A model generated the notes under the pieces. It worked only from the letters and a program-made list of their open reading frames with translations, did not search any database and was not told the origin of the DNA. Both the position numbers and the translations under genes were made by a program. A stretch of DNA of 64,000 nt, from the NCBI GenBank assembly GCA_947000775.1, contig CAMQGK010000052.1, positions 26,666,501-26,730,500 of the forward strand. Reading direction: 5' to 3'. The DNA is from Pterois miles (taxonomy: Eukaryota > Chordata > Actinopteri > Perciformes > Scorpaenidae). Within the stretch, counting starts at the first letter, position 1. Every line of letters begins with the position of its first letter. This document shows, piece after piece, positions 48,530 to 59,580 of the stretch.

Positions 48530-48947
48530 CGAGATATTGACGAGATGGGAAGTTGTGTACATGATATGCGTGGCATTCAAGTGGCAATAACAACGGCAAT
48601 ATTAACGTTACTGTCCGAGTCGAGAAGCCACAGAGGCTAACAATTTAGCAAGCTAGCAAGTGGGTAACATAATGCAGGACATAATGACAGAGGAGAAAGG
48701 TGAGGTCAGATATGTCATAAAATTATCAGGAAAAACAATAAATCTAAAATTACAATATACTGTATAATATTAACTTATTATGAACCAAGAAATCAACTTC
48801 CACCATTTCTCACAACGCCGACAAACACGTCACAAGTCGTGAACTCGGAGCTCTCAGAAACTTTCTACTTGGAATACGACATGAGGGGGGCGTTTATATG
48901 GGTCCAACTCGTAAACTCAGTAAATACGACCCCGTTTGAAGGCACCA
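48530..48947 (+). mobile_element. Family-G MITE, single copy
   Basis: Has GAAGCCACAGAGGCTAACAAT, ACATAATGACAGAGGAG, AATACGACATGAGGGGGGCG and the terminal ACCCCGTTTGAAGGCACCA. It is the linear reference for the inverted dimer at 55,485-56,222. Its left end is eroded. Confidence 0.65.
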
Positions 48948-48984
48948 GTAGTTACACTGACAGGACCTGATTTTGTCTATCGTT

Positions 48985-49140
48985 AGCAGTGGGCTGCCTC
49001 CGGGTCTGAGAGGTGAAGCCAGTACAGAAGTGCCTTAACTTTGCATTCTTTCTAATATCCAGCAGGGGGCGACTCAGGTTGTAAGAAGAAGTCTGATTGT
49101 ATAGAAGTCTTTGAGAAAATGAGCCTACTTCTCACTTGAT
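48985..49140 (-). repeat. Family-F repeat, minus fragment
   Basis: Reverse complement of the end of 37,818-38,395: AGTGCCTTAACTTTGCATTC, CCAGCAGGGGGCGACTC, GTCTTTGAGAAAATGAGCC. Confidence 0.75.
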
Positions 49141-49184
49141 TATTATTGATTAATAGTAACAAATGATACACAAACTTTTTTGGC

Positions 49185-49493
49185 TTCAGTAAACATTTAT
49201 TGAACACCTATGGTCTGTCAATCTGTATTTGTGTCTGCACTGCAGTGCACTTATACATTTTAAATCAAAATAATGTATAATCTAAATATTGAACACATGA
49301 AATGTGTAATCAAAAAAAAAAAACTGTCAAATAAACTTTTGGATGAAAAAATAAAGATTGAGTACACTTAGCAGCATTTATGCACCTGCTTGATAATCAG
49401 CTTAACATGCTCAGACATCGGCCGATGCAGATTATGAAAAAATGTCAAAAAATCAGCCCGATTAATTGGCCGACAGATTAATTGGTCGATCTC
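49185..49493 (-). mobile_element. Truncated hAT MITE related to 12,941-13,459
   Basis: The reverse strand begins TAGAGATCGACCAATTAATC and continues with TGATTTTTTGACATTTTTTC and AGCTGATTATCAAGCAGG, as in the 12.9-kb copy. GTAAACATTTATTGAAC also matches. The other terminus is missing. Confidence 0.7.
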
Positions 49494-51094
49494 TAGTTTT
49501 AAGTCCATCAAAGTTAATTATAACATTTTGGTCATTTAAGTTTAGTTGAGTGTTTTTACATTATGGTGTTGCTATAAGGATCTGAATGCTGCTGGTGGTT
49601 AAAATGAAAAAATACTTTTCTTTTTACTGTTTCTGCAAGAAGTATTGAAAAACTGAAAAAGTCTAAACAAGAGCAAGATTATTTTGTCACTAACAATTAC
49701 CTTTTATGAAAAACTGTGAAAATTAATGTAAGATTACTTTTGAGAAAATGCTTCAAAAGATGTGTTTATTTAAAAAGCAAAAATAGATATATGTAAAGCA
49801 GAAAACACATTTTCAGCTGGCGGGACCAGCGCATTTACAGGTCAAGGTGATTTTAATATTCAGTAATCTTGTGAAGAGCTGCTGCAGACATGTAACACCG
49901 TAAACACCTGCGCTGTTTGAGATGCATCACATGCTTTCGTGCCCTTGTTTCAGTCCAATTGCAAACTTTATGGGCCCCTACGGGAAATTTGTTTTCAGAC
50001 TGGTTCTGCAGTAAAACACACAATTAAGTCACATAATAAAGTATAAGACCACAGTAAAACCACCAAACACATTACTACACACACATAACAAGCTGCCGTG
50101 TCACACAGAATAACCATTAAAGCCTGCATCAGCTGATAAGACCACACCAGAAGTCTGATGGAGGACGTTAGACCCTACAGGGGGTGGACACAATAACAGA
50201 AACACCAGTGCAGTACAATACAAGCCAAGTATAAAAACCCTGCAATACATACTACTTTTGTAAAGCTGATAATATTATTTTGTTGTTGTTGCCACTGTGT
50301 CAGAGCATTTTTTAAGTGTATTGGATTGCATTTCAATGTATGGTCATCCTGATTTTATTTTTCTATTATTTTAATATTAATTGAGTTTATGTTTGGGCAT
50401 ACAACCAAAAGTACTGTGTATGTTAACTATAACATTTTACAATCAGAAATATAGAAAAGAAGAACACAGTAAAGAAAAAACAGCCATGGTTACAATGAAA
50501 GCTGAGTATTCACAAATCCACTGTCTTGTAATGTATACAGCAGTTAGTGTTTGTGTCAAAAATCAACCATTTCTTCCATTTACTAACAAAAACATTTTCT
50601 CTCACTATAAGCTGGAAAGTCTTTTTTTCATAGTATAAATCTCCATAAATAATATATAAGTAATTTCTAACCAATGTGCTATAGCACAGGGTTCAGTCTT
50701 ATACCAGTTTCTTGTTATTGTCTTCATACTTATGATCAATAATATATTGGTTAAATATCGTTATCAGTGACATAATCCTTTATTTTCCCCAGCTACATAA
50801 CTTTGCATTCCTTAGGCATAGCATATCCCAAAATACCTTTAATTATAATGTACATGTAAGTAATTTATGAAATTGCCAACAGATGTGAGTATGGTTTTCC
50901 TCTCTATTCCCACATATCTGCCAGCATGAGTGTTGTGGACTAGTTTGCTTACTCTTCATTTTAGGTGTAACATGTTCGATTTTTCCACCCCACCTCCCTC
51001 CATGTCCTTGAATCTGTGGTGGTGTGTTGTGCTTCACACATTTGTGTTCAGTTGATTATTTGATTAAAAAATGTTATTTTAATAGCGGTAACTA
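49494..51094. other. Intron 1, no exon recognised
   Basis: AT-rich. 50,185-50,240 (GGTGGACACAATAACAGAAAC) resembles the end of a fish mariner-type repeat, but the fragment is too short to classify. Confidence 0.4.
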
Positions 51095-51515
51095 CATCCT
51101 GACAGTAGTGCATCAGCCATACATCTGTCTGGTGCCCTCCAGTGTCTCTAATGGCATCTGCAAGATTTCACAGACCAGAGGAAAACATCCAATCAGAGCT
51201 GAGCTGGAGCCTGCTGTCTCTGAGCAGCTTGTCAATCACTCGTATGCTCGGATCAAACGGTCAAACTAGCTGATCAAATATGAATCAATATTCTGTGACT
51301 GTAATGATTATTTCTCTCATTGTGTAATTACTGTTTAGCTGTAAAATGAGAAAGGTTGTGACTCGGCAGCCATGTTGAGATCTGTTGAAGAAAGCACTGC
51401 CCACCAGCCGGAGCACAGCCAATAGGAATGCTCTGTCTTTCTGAAATGACCTGTGACTGGCCAGAGTCTCCCATCATGGGTTACACTTTTTATAGCCTGA
51501 AAACAGAGTCATGAG
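51095..51515 (-). repeat. Family-E repeat, minus orientation
   Basis: Reverse complement of the 32.4-kb copy: CAGCCATGTTGAGATCTGTT, GCACTGCCCACCAGCCGGAG, CAATAGGAATGCTCTG, TGAAAACAGAGTCATGAGG. Confidence 0.7.
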
Positions 51516-52935
51516 GAGGTGCAAAATTACAGTATGCTGAAATATTATTATGGGATTATTATTATATTATTTTCGCCCCGAAAACAGTCTGTCTACTGCA
51601 AGTTTAATATAGTAGAAGAGGCTTTACAGCCTCTCAGATTTTGGTGTAGTACTGATATTACTTTGAATCTGATCCCGCCATATGTGATCATCCTATTATT
51701 TATTTGTATTGATATGAACATGATTCAATGATCTTTTTCCAGTTGAAATGAATGGTGTGGTTCACTCACTCTTGAGCTTAGATTATCCAAAGCAGTACCA
51801 TTTAAAACACATTTTAACATTTAATTTTTCAATGCTTGGTTGCCATTTTTAATATAATTTACCAAAGGCAGTAGTCCTCATTTGAAAAGAAGATGTATAG
51901 GTGCAGCTGCTTCAGGGGATTTTTTTCTCTCCAGCATTGCACACAAGAGTACAGTCGTGGTGCTTTGTATATTTTTTTCCTGAAGCTGTGTACGTGAGTG
52001 TGTCGCAGCAGTGAAATGGATCCTCTGAGGTTACACGTACTTCGCCATTTGTGACTTCAGAGAGCAGTCTCTTTGTTGACATCAAAAGATTTCCTATGTC
52101 CTTTGTAATACAGATAATTATTCCTATTATTATTATTATTCCCTTTACAAATTCCCATCAGCCTGGTCTTTGATGTTCATATAGTTGTATTATACTGTGT
52201 GTTCAGGTGTGTGTGCATGATCAGTTTATGTGCGTGTACCATATTTGGTCCATTGTGTGTATGCATGAACATCATGTCAGGTAAAATTACAACAGCACAG
52301 GATTTGGTAGAAGGATTGGAAAATGACACAATATCAGGTTGACACTATTAACTCAGAGTTACTGTGTCATATTTTAACCTGTTTTCCTTCTTTAGGCCAA
52401 GATATCTTCTCTTGTCATGTCATTCCTGGAAATAGCAAACAATTACAGCTTTCTGAACTCTCTGAAATTTGCTGTCCTCTGTTTGACTTCCTATCCTGCA
52501 GACATTTCTTGCAATAAAATCTGTATAATACAGTGGTTACAATGACACACGCTCTGAAACGCATAATGAGTTTAATGAACGTGATTTCGGCTCATCTGTC
52601 TTTATCTTCTCTGTAGACAACACAGTGATGTACATTCACAAGTAAAAAAGGAGGATTAGATTAAAATCACGAATAAGGAGAGATTTTCTGTTAAAGTTAT
52701 ATAATAATACACAACTTTGACAAGGATCATTTAATTATATTGATAGTAGAACATAAAGAAGATTGAGTTTTGTTCTCAGATATGGTATAAATGAGTAAAT
52801 TGTTCCATTCCACTTATGAATATGAAAAGGACTTATAGAGCTGTGTAACTTTGTTTTATTTTTGGACACTGCAGCAGGTACAACAAAGTGAGTCTAAGGA
52901 CATTATGTACTTTGTGTTTTCACTTTTCCACTCAG
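51516..52935. other. End of proposed intron 1
   Basis: AT-rich, with no further exon recognised. The last 30 bases before 52,936 form a good polypyrimidine tract (TTTGTGTTTTCACTTTTCC) ending ACTCAG. Confidence 0.5.
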
Positions 52936-53095
52936 GTAGACACTCATGGGCAGCCTTGGTGTTTGGGCTGTGGCTGTGGCCGCACTGCTGGGAACCTCAG
53001 GGTGCTGGTTGGCTGAAGGGCACAAAAGCAGCAGGCGAGGCAGCACTGATACAGCCACAATGTCACGCACCTCCTCCCAGGAACCACACTCCATG
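52936..53095 (+). CDS. 5' coding exon of an unidentified secreted or membrane protein
   Basis: The exon starts after a pyrimidine-rich ACTCAG acceptor. Ten untranslated bases precede the ATG at 52,946, and exactly 50 codons follow to 53,095, where GTAAAT begins the next intron (phase 0). The N terminus has a short start, a hydrophobic core at about residues 4-16 (rich in Ala, Val and Leu) and small residues around 17-24, as in a signal peptide, with cleavage plausible near residues 19-24. After it comes a basic Ser/Thr-rich segment (HKSSRRGSTDTATMSRTSS) that looks disordered. No cysteine-rich or other domain is reached, so the family cannot be named. In-frame reading beyond 53,095 enters a CA-rich intron and is not protein. 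An opposite-strand frame is a shadow. The upstream non-coding exon is probably 30,530-30,887; later exons are outside the window or unrecognised. Confidence 0.65.
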
Positions 53096-54090
53096 GTAAA
53101 TATCCTCTGCAACTCACTCACTCTCTCTCACACACACACACACACTCACACACACTGTACTGCTTCCCGCCGAGGACATCGCCTTCACTCTCTATCAATC
53201 TAGGGGAACACTTACAGTGATATAAATCAATCATATCAACCGTAAATCAAATCAGGGTTGCAAGAAAAATGAAGCGAATATAAATAGTCTGACAAAACAC
53301 ATCTACTGTCAAATTTAGCACAGCTTAACTTCTGTAAAACGGTGCACTGCTGTCTATGCTTTCACTTTTGGCATGGGAGAAGTCAGCTTGTGCTTTGTGT
53401 TATTGGTACATCAATTTTAAATAGGTTAATCTGATTGATACATGTCCATGTAAAGCACTTTGAATGTTACTTTGATATGTAAACAGAAAAAAAACAGATA
53501 TTTTTCCAATTTCGCTTCATTTTGTAACTAGCCTACAGTACATGCATAAAGTCATGATATGGACAATCAGGCTGAAATTAACAGGATCTGTCCCTCAGCT
53601 CTGTAATGACTGTGCCGAATATTTAAATGTAAGCTCAAATATGATTTAAGTGAATGCCAAAAATGTCCAAAAGATGGCGCCAAACAACTCTAAAAGTGAT
53701 AAACCATTAGATTCATGATGAGTTCAAATGTTTGTGACTATCCAAATTTGCTAGATTTCAAATATTTAGCATTGTAAATACAAAGAACGTACATTGCAAA
53801 GAAGTGAAAGTCAGTTGTTCGTTCCATTGAGACATTAGCACCCAGCAGAATAGCTACGCCTTTGCCATTTTGGACTGAAAACAACTGAGAAAGGGCAATG
53901 AAAATCAAGAGGGTTGGCAAGTATAGTGCACTGTGCTTTTCCCCTGCTTGTTAGTAAATAGTCTGCAACTACAGATCTGTTTATGTCATGCTACTAGCAC
54001 AGCTAGCTACTGGCCGATAGCTGGTTGTTTGTGAACAGAGATGTTTATACACCTACCACAGCACAGGCTGACAGCATATAGCCCATGGGT
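53096..54090 (+). other. Start of proposed intron 2
   Basis: Donor GTAAAT at 53,096. A (CA)-rich microsatellite follows at 53,126-53,156. 53,660-53,890 has GATGGCGCC and GCCATTTTGGACTG motifs, the latter also at 59,602 and in reverse at 60,248. No exon recognised. Confidence 0.5.
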
Positions 54091-54450
54091 TAAGGATGCT
54101 AATTTTAAAACACACAAACAACAAGACCCTCATTAACCGATTATTAACCATTAACCGACAAGATCAGTGACTTGCATGCAGCGGTGCACCAGCTGCAGTA
54201 CAACAGAGGGTGCTGCGTTCACCGTCCTCAGTTCACCATCCGGGAGCGTTAGCAGCCACGGTGCTGCATGTAGTATTGCAGACATGCAGCCACTTTCCCA
54301 GTAAAAGTCTCTATTGCTCATTTAGTTTAGTTTAGCAGCTGTCTTCCCGGCATAACAATGCTGTCTGCCCACATCAACGATAGCGATTGTCCGACAGTGT
54401 GACCGATTGTGTGTGTTTGTGCTTCATTAGCAGCTGCTAGCAGCTACCAC
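54091..54450 (+). mobile_element. hAT-like MITE, copy 3, right end missing
   Basis: TAAGGATGCTAATTTTAAAA at the left, then ATTAACCGATTATTAACC, GCATGCAGCGGTGCACCAGC and AACGATAGCGATTGTCCGAC, as in copies 1 and 2. Only about 1.5 minisatellite units remain (54,208-54,263). Similarity ends near 54,445 after TAGCAGCTGCTAGCAG and no right terminus is found. Confidence 0.75.
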
Positions 54451-54489
54451 AACGCTATCTAGCGGCCATTGTCAAAAAAGCGCCGGAGT

Positions 54490-54555
54490 TTTACCTCGTT
54501 TCTATGCTCTTTGCTTCTATAGTCTTTGTTTCTATACTATTTGCTTCTATACTCT
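54490..54555 (+). repeat. Short 15-16-bp tandem repeat
   Basis: About four units of the type TTTGCTTCTATACTC between the hAT remnant and the CCAAT-box block. Confidence 0.7.
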
Positions 54556-54599
54556 GCGTTTTAGCTGTCAAATCATGGGTGGCAGGTAACAGTAGAGAT

Positions 54600-54876
54600 A
54601 CACTGTTCTGATTGGCTGAACGAATTGAAAGACATCGCTAGAAAGATGCTGATTGGTTTGTTTTGCTCCTGGGCGTGTGCCTAGTCCACTGACACTACAT
54701 ATCATTGGTCGACTCGTCTGTCAATCCGTCAAGACGTTTTAGACAGGCGACAAACACTATCTCTCGGTTAACTCATTTTTTGCATCATTAACGTTATTTC
54801 AGACGCGTCTAACGTTGTTTTGATTCGCGTTAAGACACATCTGAGTTGGATTTAATCGGTACGGCGAGTGCTGCCA
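54600..54876 (+). promoter_or_regulatory. Candidate promoter with three inverted CCAAT boxes
   Basis: ATTGG occurs at 54,611-54,615 (GATTGGCTGAAC), 54,652-54,656 (GATTGGTTTG) and 54,704-54,708 (CATTGGTCG), spaced 41 and 52 bp, with a GC-box-like GGGCGTG at 54,671. Clusters of reverse CCAAT boxes bind NF-Y and are typical of TATA-less promoters of cell-cycle and housekeeping genes. CpG content rises relative to the flanks and a coding-like exon follows. Function is inferred from these motifs only. Confidence 0.45.
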
Positions 54877-54955
54877 ATGAAAATGCTGTCGTCAGTGGAC
54901 GTTTCTCGACCCACAAACGCCTTCACAACTAGCTTACAGAAAGACAGGATAGCGG
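54877..54955 (+). CDS. Possible short first coding exon, unidentified
   Basis: ATG at 54,877 (a second in-frame ATG two codons later has the better A at -3) opens 26 codons plus one base (MKMLSSVDVSRPTNAFTTSL is the first part), ending at GCGG before a strong donor GTAAGTGG at 54,956. The peptide is Ser/Thr-rich with no signal sequence, so it is not an obvious alternative N terminus of the signal-bearing exon at 52.9 kb. It may begin a nested same-strand gene, be an alternative first exon, or be a gene fragment carried by a transposon, since it lies next to a hAT copy lacking its right end. No matching second exon was recognised downstream. Confidence 0.35.
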
Positions 54956-55484
54956 GTAAGTGGTTCATTTAAAGCTAAGCGTTTCTGTCAGAAAGTACGA
55001 CGCCGGTGTACGTTGTAAATTACTGTCATAACGTTAATGAAATTGTCTACATAGTTGCACCGCTGTTGAAGTTTGAAATGTCAAAACATAAATACAGGAA
55101 AACCCCAAGCTAGCTTGATGCAGAAATCAAGTTGAAAGGCAAATAATAAAATACTGCTTGCAACACAGACATCCAATAGTCATTGTTTTGAACAGCATTT
55201 TTTACTTGACTTCCTATTAATGTCAGTATAAGGTTGATTGATTTGACTTCTACCATCACAGAGTAACAAGATTACTAGGTTACTAGTTACTACTTTACAG
55301 ATTACTTGGTTGTACTTAGCTCCACTGTCTCCTGTCACTTCAAAAAATGTACTCCCTGGCGATGTGGCTTATGGTGCCTTCAATTGCAACTTGTGAACTT
55401 GTGTTCACGATTTCCCATGTTGCAAACACTACATGCGTTGCGTTCAAGTGGCAGAGTTGTGGTGGGCAAAGATGGTTGTTCTCA
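54956..55484. other. Intronic DNA
   Basis: CpG content falls quickly after 55,040. 55,371-55,440 (ATGGTGCCTTCAATTGCAAC) looks like an extra, eroded family-G terminus. No exon. Confidence 0.4.
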
Positions 55485-56222
55485 TGGTGCCTTCAAATGG
55501 GGTGGTGTTTACCTTGTTTACAAGATGGAAAGTTGTGAACATGACACGTGTTGCGTTCAAGTGGTTAAGTCCTGAACACTGCTGCTAAGCAACGGCAATA
55601 TTAGCGTCGCTGTCTGAAGAAGCCACAGAGGCTAACAGTTTAGCAAGCTAGTAAGTTGATTACATAATGCAGGAAATGCAGAGACATAATGACTGAGGAG
55701 ACACATGAGGTCATTGAGAATATCAACATTTTCCTTAGACATATAAAATTACCAAGAAAAACAGTATATGACAAATATGAAAATAGGTTCGTGAATACGA
55801 CATGAGAGGGCGTTCATATGGGCCCAACTCATAAACATGGTAAACACAACGCCAAGTTTCTGAAAGTTCAGACTTGTGACGTATTTGTTGACGTTGTGTG
55901 AAATGGTGGGGCCCCATAGAAGTTCATTTTCAGTGCATAATAAGTTGATGTATTGTAATTTTAGTTGCATATTGTTTTTCTTAGTAATTGTATTATATGT
56001 CTGAGGAACATGTTGATATTCTCAACGACCTCATCCTTCTCCTCTGTCATTATACCTTTGCTTTTCCTGCATTGTTACCCACTTGCTAACTTGCTAAATT
56101 GTTAGCCTTTGTGGCTTCTAGACTCGGACATTAGCATTAATATTGCAGTGGTTTTCAGCTGTGTTCTTCATGACTTAACCATCTCGTAAACAGGCTAAAC
56201 ACGACTCCATTCGAAAGCACCA
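55485..56222. mobile_element. Family-G MITE, inverted dimer (fold-back)
   Basis: The left edge TGGTGCCTTCAAATGGGG is inverted at the right edge (CTCCATTCGAAAGCACCA). The similarity continues far inward: GAAGCCACAGAGGCTAACAG at about 55,618 faces GTTAGCCTTTGTGGCTTC at about 56,102, and AATATCAACATTTTCC faces ACATGTTGATATTCTC. The arms are about 55,485-55,775 and 55,960-56,222. Compared with the single copy at 48,530, the minus strand holds a nearly full element and the left arm is a second, partial copy in opposite orientation. Confidence 0.75.
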
Positions 56223-57895
56223 TGAGTACAGCCATTTTTGGACATGCAACTCTGTACAGACATTGTTGGGTGTAGTTTGGATATTGAGTTTAACTGAAGT
56301 ACAATGGTGGATGAATGCACACAGAGAGATATTTACTGTGCATCTAACATTTTACACCTGCTCTGTTTAATTTGGTCTGTTGTATTTTCTTAATGGTTAC
56401 AACAAACAACACCAAGCAAGTAGCTATACATCTCCTACTGTGTTTTGTATGTGTTTCATGTTTAAACCCAGCTTTTGTTTGTTTACGTGTTTACAACAGT
56501 TTGAGATAATTGCTTAAACAATCACGGGCAGTCTTCTGAATGAACTCGCCTCGTTGCATTTATCATGATGGCACACGAGATTCGCGAGCTAAAGAAAAGG
56601 AAAAAAAAAAAGACTTGCCCTTTGAGCAAGCAGGTCCTTGCCAGCAAGAATGGAGCCTTTAACATTTGTTCTCTGCGTAACAGAAATATAAAGCCCTAGC
56701 AGGTTGTCAAAAAGACATACGCGCAAACAGGCACATACCACACAGCCCCGCGGTCCTCCTAATTCTTTGTGAAATGAAGCATGTACACCCCCTGGTCTGT
56801 TCTATGTCTGACTCACTTTGGGCTTTGCCAACTTGGCAGCAGGTTGTGGAATGTAATTTTGCCTTAGTGGTTCTATCCCCTGAAATCCCTTGATGCAAAA
56901 AACAAATTCCCAGGCATGCCACCCCCCCTCCGTCTATCTGTCCAGAATGGGAACATAAAAAGCTGTCAATTGGCGCCAGAATTTAAAGTCGACCCTGGGG
57001 TGAATCGTATGAATCCGTGAATTCACATGATTATGCAGGATGCATTCTCAAAGCCTTTGGGAATGAATAAGTTGCGCCAGATTTCTTTCTTTTTTTTTTC
57101 TATTTCTAAAATCCTCCTCAAAACAATGCAAACATGTAAACAGAGGAACAATAGAATCTTATAGGGGTGTAACAGACTGGAAAAACAAGAGTGAGAAATT
57201 AAGCAAAAAAAAAAGTCCAGATGAAAGCCTTTTCATTTTGACCTCTTGTCAACTTCCTGGGGGCCATCTTGGATACTTACAGAGCAACAAGGATGCCTAC
57301 AACGTGTTGACGAATCCACACTGTGCTGGTGTCAGCTTTGGTACAACAAGGGCGTGACTAATTTAGAAGCACAGTATTTCGTTTGGAAAAATAACATTAA
57401 TTCATCTCTTTTTTTTTTAAACATTAAACAGTGTACAAAGTGCACAAGATGCAGGGATACACTGATTTATGAGATTACTAAAGAATTATGAAATATAGGA
57501 TGTTTGCGCAGTTGCTTATGCCTGGTTCAAACTATACAATATGTTTGTCGATAGCGATGGTGAAGTGCCTCTGCTATGCCAGCTTTTCTATCTTTTTTCA
57601 CTCTGCTGTGGTAGAAAGGCTGCAGTGTTTCTGTTGTTTGCACACCTGAGAGGCAGATCGCTCTGTGCTCCTATTGGTCAAAATCACGGTCATGATGGAA
57701 CATGTCGTAGAAGGTATAAACATATCAACATACTAGACTTTCTGTTGGGACAACAGATGACAGACTACACAAGACAAATCGATTGTCTCCCACAACACTC
57801 ATTGTCGTTCCCGATCTGAGTCAACACCCTATGACTGCTGTGTCGAGCTACTGCCAGCTGATAATGTGAACCAGCTATTACTGAATCTGATTTCA
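56223..57895. other. Intronic DNA, no exon recognised
   Basis: Homopolymer runs at 56,602-56,612 (A), 57,092-57,101 (T), 57,205-57,214 (A) and 57,410-57,418 (T). The frame at 57,246-57,491 has no splice-bounded exon or domain. Confidence 0.4.
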
Positions 57896-58380
57896 TTATT
57901 GAGTCCTCATCGTCAACCGCTTATCCGGGGTCAGGTTGAGGGGGCAACTGCTCCAGCAGGGGACCCCAAACTTCCCTCTCTCGGGCCACATTAACCAGTA
58001 CTGACTAGGGGATACTGAGGCGTTCCCAGACCAGTGTGGAGATGCAATCTCTCCACCCAGTCCTGTGTCTTCCTCGGGGCCTCCTCCCAGCCGGTTGTGG
58101 CAGGAACACCTCCCTAGGGAGGAGCCCACGGGACATCTTTACCAGATGCCTGAACCACCTTAACTGGCTCCTTTCAGTGCAAAGGAGCAGCAGCTCTACT
58201 CCGAGTCCCTCACGGATGGCTGAGCTTCTCACCCTATCTCTAAGGGTGACGCCAGCCACCCTCCTGAGAAAACCAGTCCTCATGACCATAGCTGGGAGTA
58301 GGAGCGAAGACTGACTGGCAGATCGAGAGATTTGCCTTCTGGCTCAGCTCTCTTTTGTCACAACAGTGCAGTGCAGTAAA
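57896..58380 (-). pseudogene. Non-LTR retrotransposon 3' end (reverse transcriptase C-terminus)
   Basis: Minus-strand islands match the region after the polymerase domain of teleost LINE ORF2 proteins: KRELSQKANLSICQSVFAPT then SYGHEDW (about 58,348-58,268), VTLRDRVRSSAIREGLGVEL, then ERSQLRWFRHLVKM, AGRRPRGRHRTGWRD and VWERLSIP (to about 58,005). Further frameshifted pieces WPERGKFGVP and PLNLTPDKRLT run to about 57,905. At least two frameshifts and a deletion after GHEDW make it inactive. It ends with GGATAAGCGGTTGACGATG, identical to the tail of the SINE at 26,466-26,484. Clade (RTE- or L2-like) is not resolvable by eye. Confidence 0.8.
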
Positions 58381-59116
58381 GCAAACGCAATACTGCCCCC
58401 GCTGCTCTGATTCAATGGCCAATCTCATCTTCCATTGGCCCCTCGCTCACGAACAAGATCGCGAGGTACTTGAACTCCTTCACTTGGGGTTATTGAATCC
58501 GCCTATGAAATCTGAATCCCATCCTTTCAAATCCTTATTGAATTAATTTAGTTGTAGTGGTCAACTTTCAGAGAAATTAAAGTAAATTATAACTCATAAC
58601 ATTTAGCTGAAAACCGTTTTCTCAGAGGAACAGTTGTTGGTGGCAGCCTAATTAATGTTCACAAAGCTGTAACCTGAACATGAAATATGATAGGGATGCT
58701 CAGTATACACAGTGAAATAAATGTTCATAGTAGCAGAGGACAGATATGTTGATTAAATGCATTTAGCACATTGGAATAACAGTGGCCAACTAACTTTGGC
58801 ATGCCTTATTTTTCAAAAGCTGCTTTATTCAAATCCTAGAGGACGTGATTCAGAACTACTACGCTGGTAACCTTGACCTCACACACCGGCTGCAGGGAGC
58901 ACACACACACATCCAACAGCAGCCAATTTTAATTTTGGTCTGTCATTAAGTTACTCGCAGAATTAACTCTGATTACCGACAGCTGCTCCCGGTGACGTTT
59001 GTCATTTTAACCAGGTATCAGAAGCCAGAGTCATTCACAGTGGTACGGCCACATACATTTTCATATTCACACTCTTTTTAGCAGCAGTGAAGGGTTTGCG
59101 TTGTAGAGCCCTGGTG

Positions 59117-59174
<58 letters not shown>

Positions 59175-59580
59175 TACATATGCGGTTTTCCTTGGTTAAG
59201 TCAAAATGTCTTCTGTGAAAAAGGTCTGTTACCTGTTGGTGATGGAAAGATGCCATAGTTTTAAATAATCTTCAGTCAGACTACACAAATCTTGTCTGCA
59301 CAACAAGGCCAAAATGTTGAACAATAACACAATAATAATGGTTAAAGGGCAAGATAATAATAGCAACATAACCCAATTTTATTAACAAAAGTAGCTTTGT
59401 TTGTGTTTTGATCTGTCTGTCTGTATTTATCATCATATTCATCCATGTATCAGTATACTATTTTATGGCATACACACCTTAATGCTACACTGTCTTAACA
59501 CCAGGCTGTGATGGTGCGGGCAAAGCGTATAGAAGCAAACTGGCGAAACTCTGGTGCTTTCTTGACAGTAGCCACTAGAT
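58381..59580. other. Intronic DNA with (TTA)n microsatellite
   Basis: 59,119-59,173 is an uninterrupted (ATT)n tract of about 18 units. The rest shows no exon or repeat end. Confidence 0.6.

Noticed and set aside
52903..53121. 72-codon minus-strand frame over the 52.9-kb exon
   Set aside because: Shadow of the plus-strand exon; it has no splice support on its own strand.
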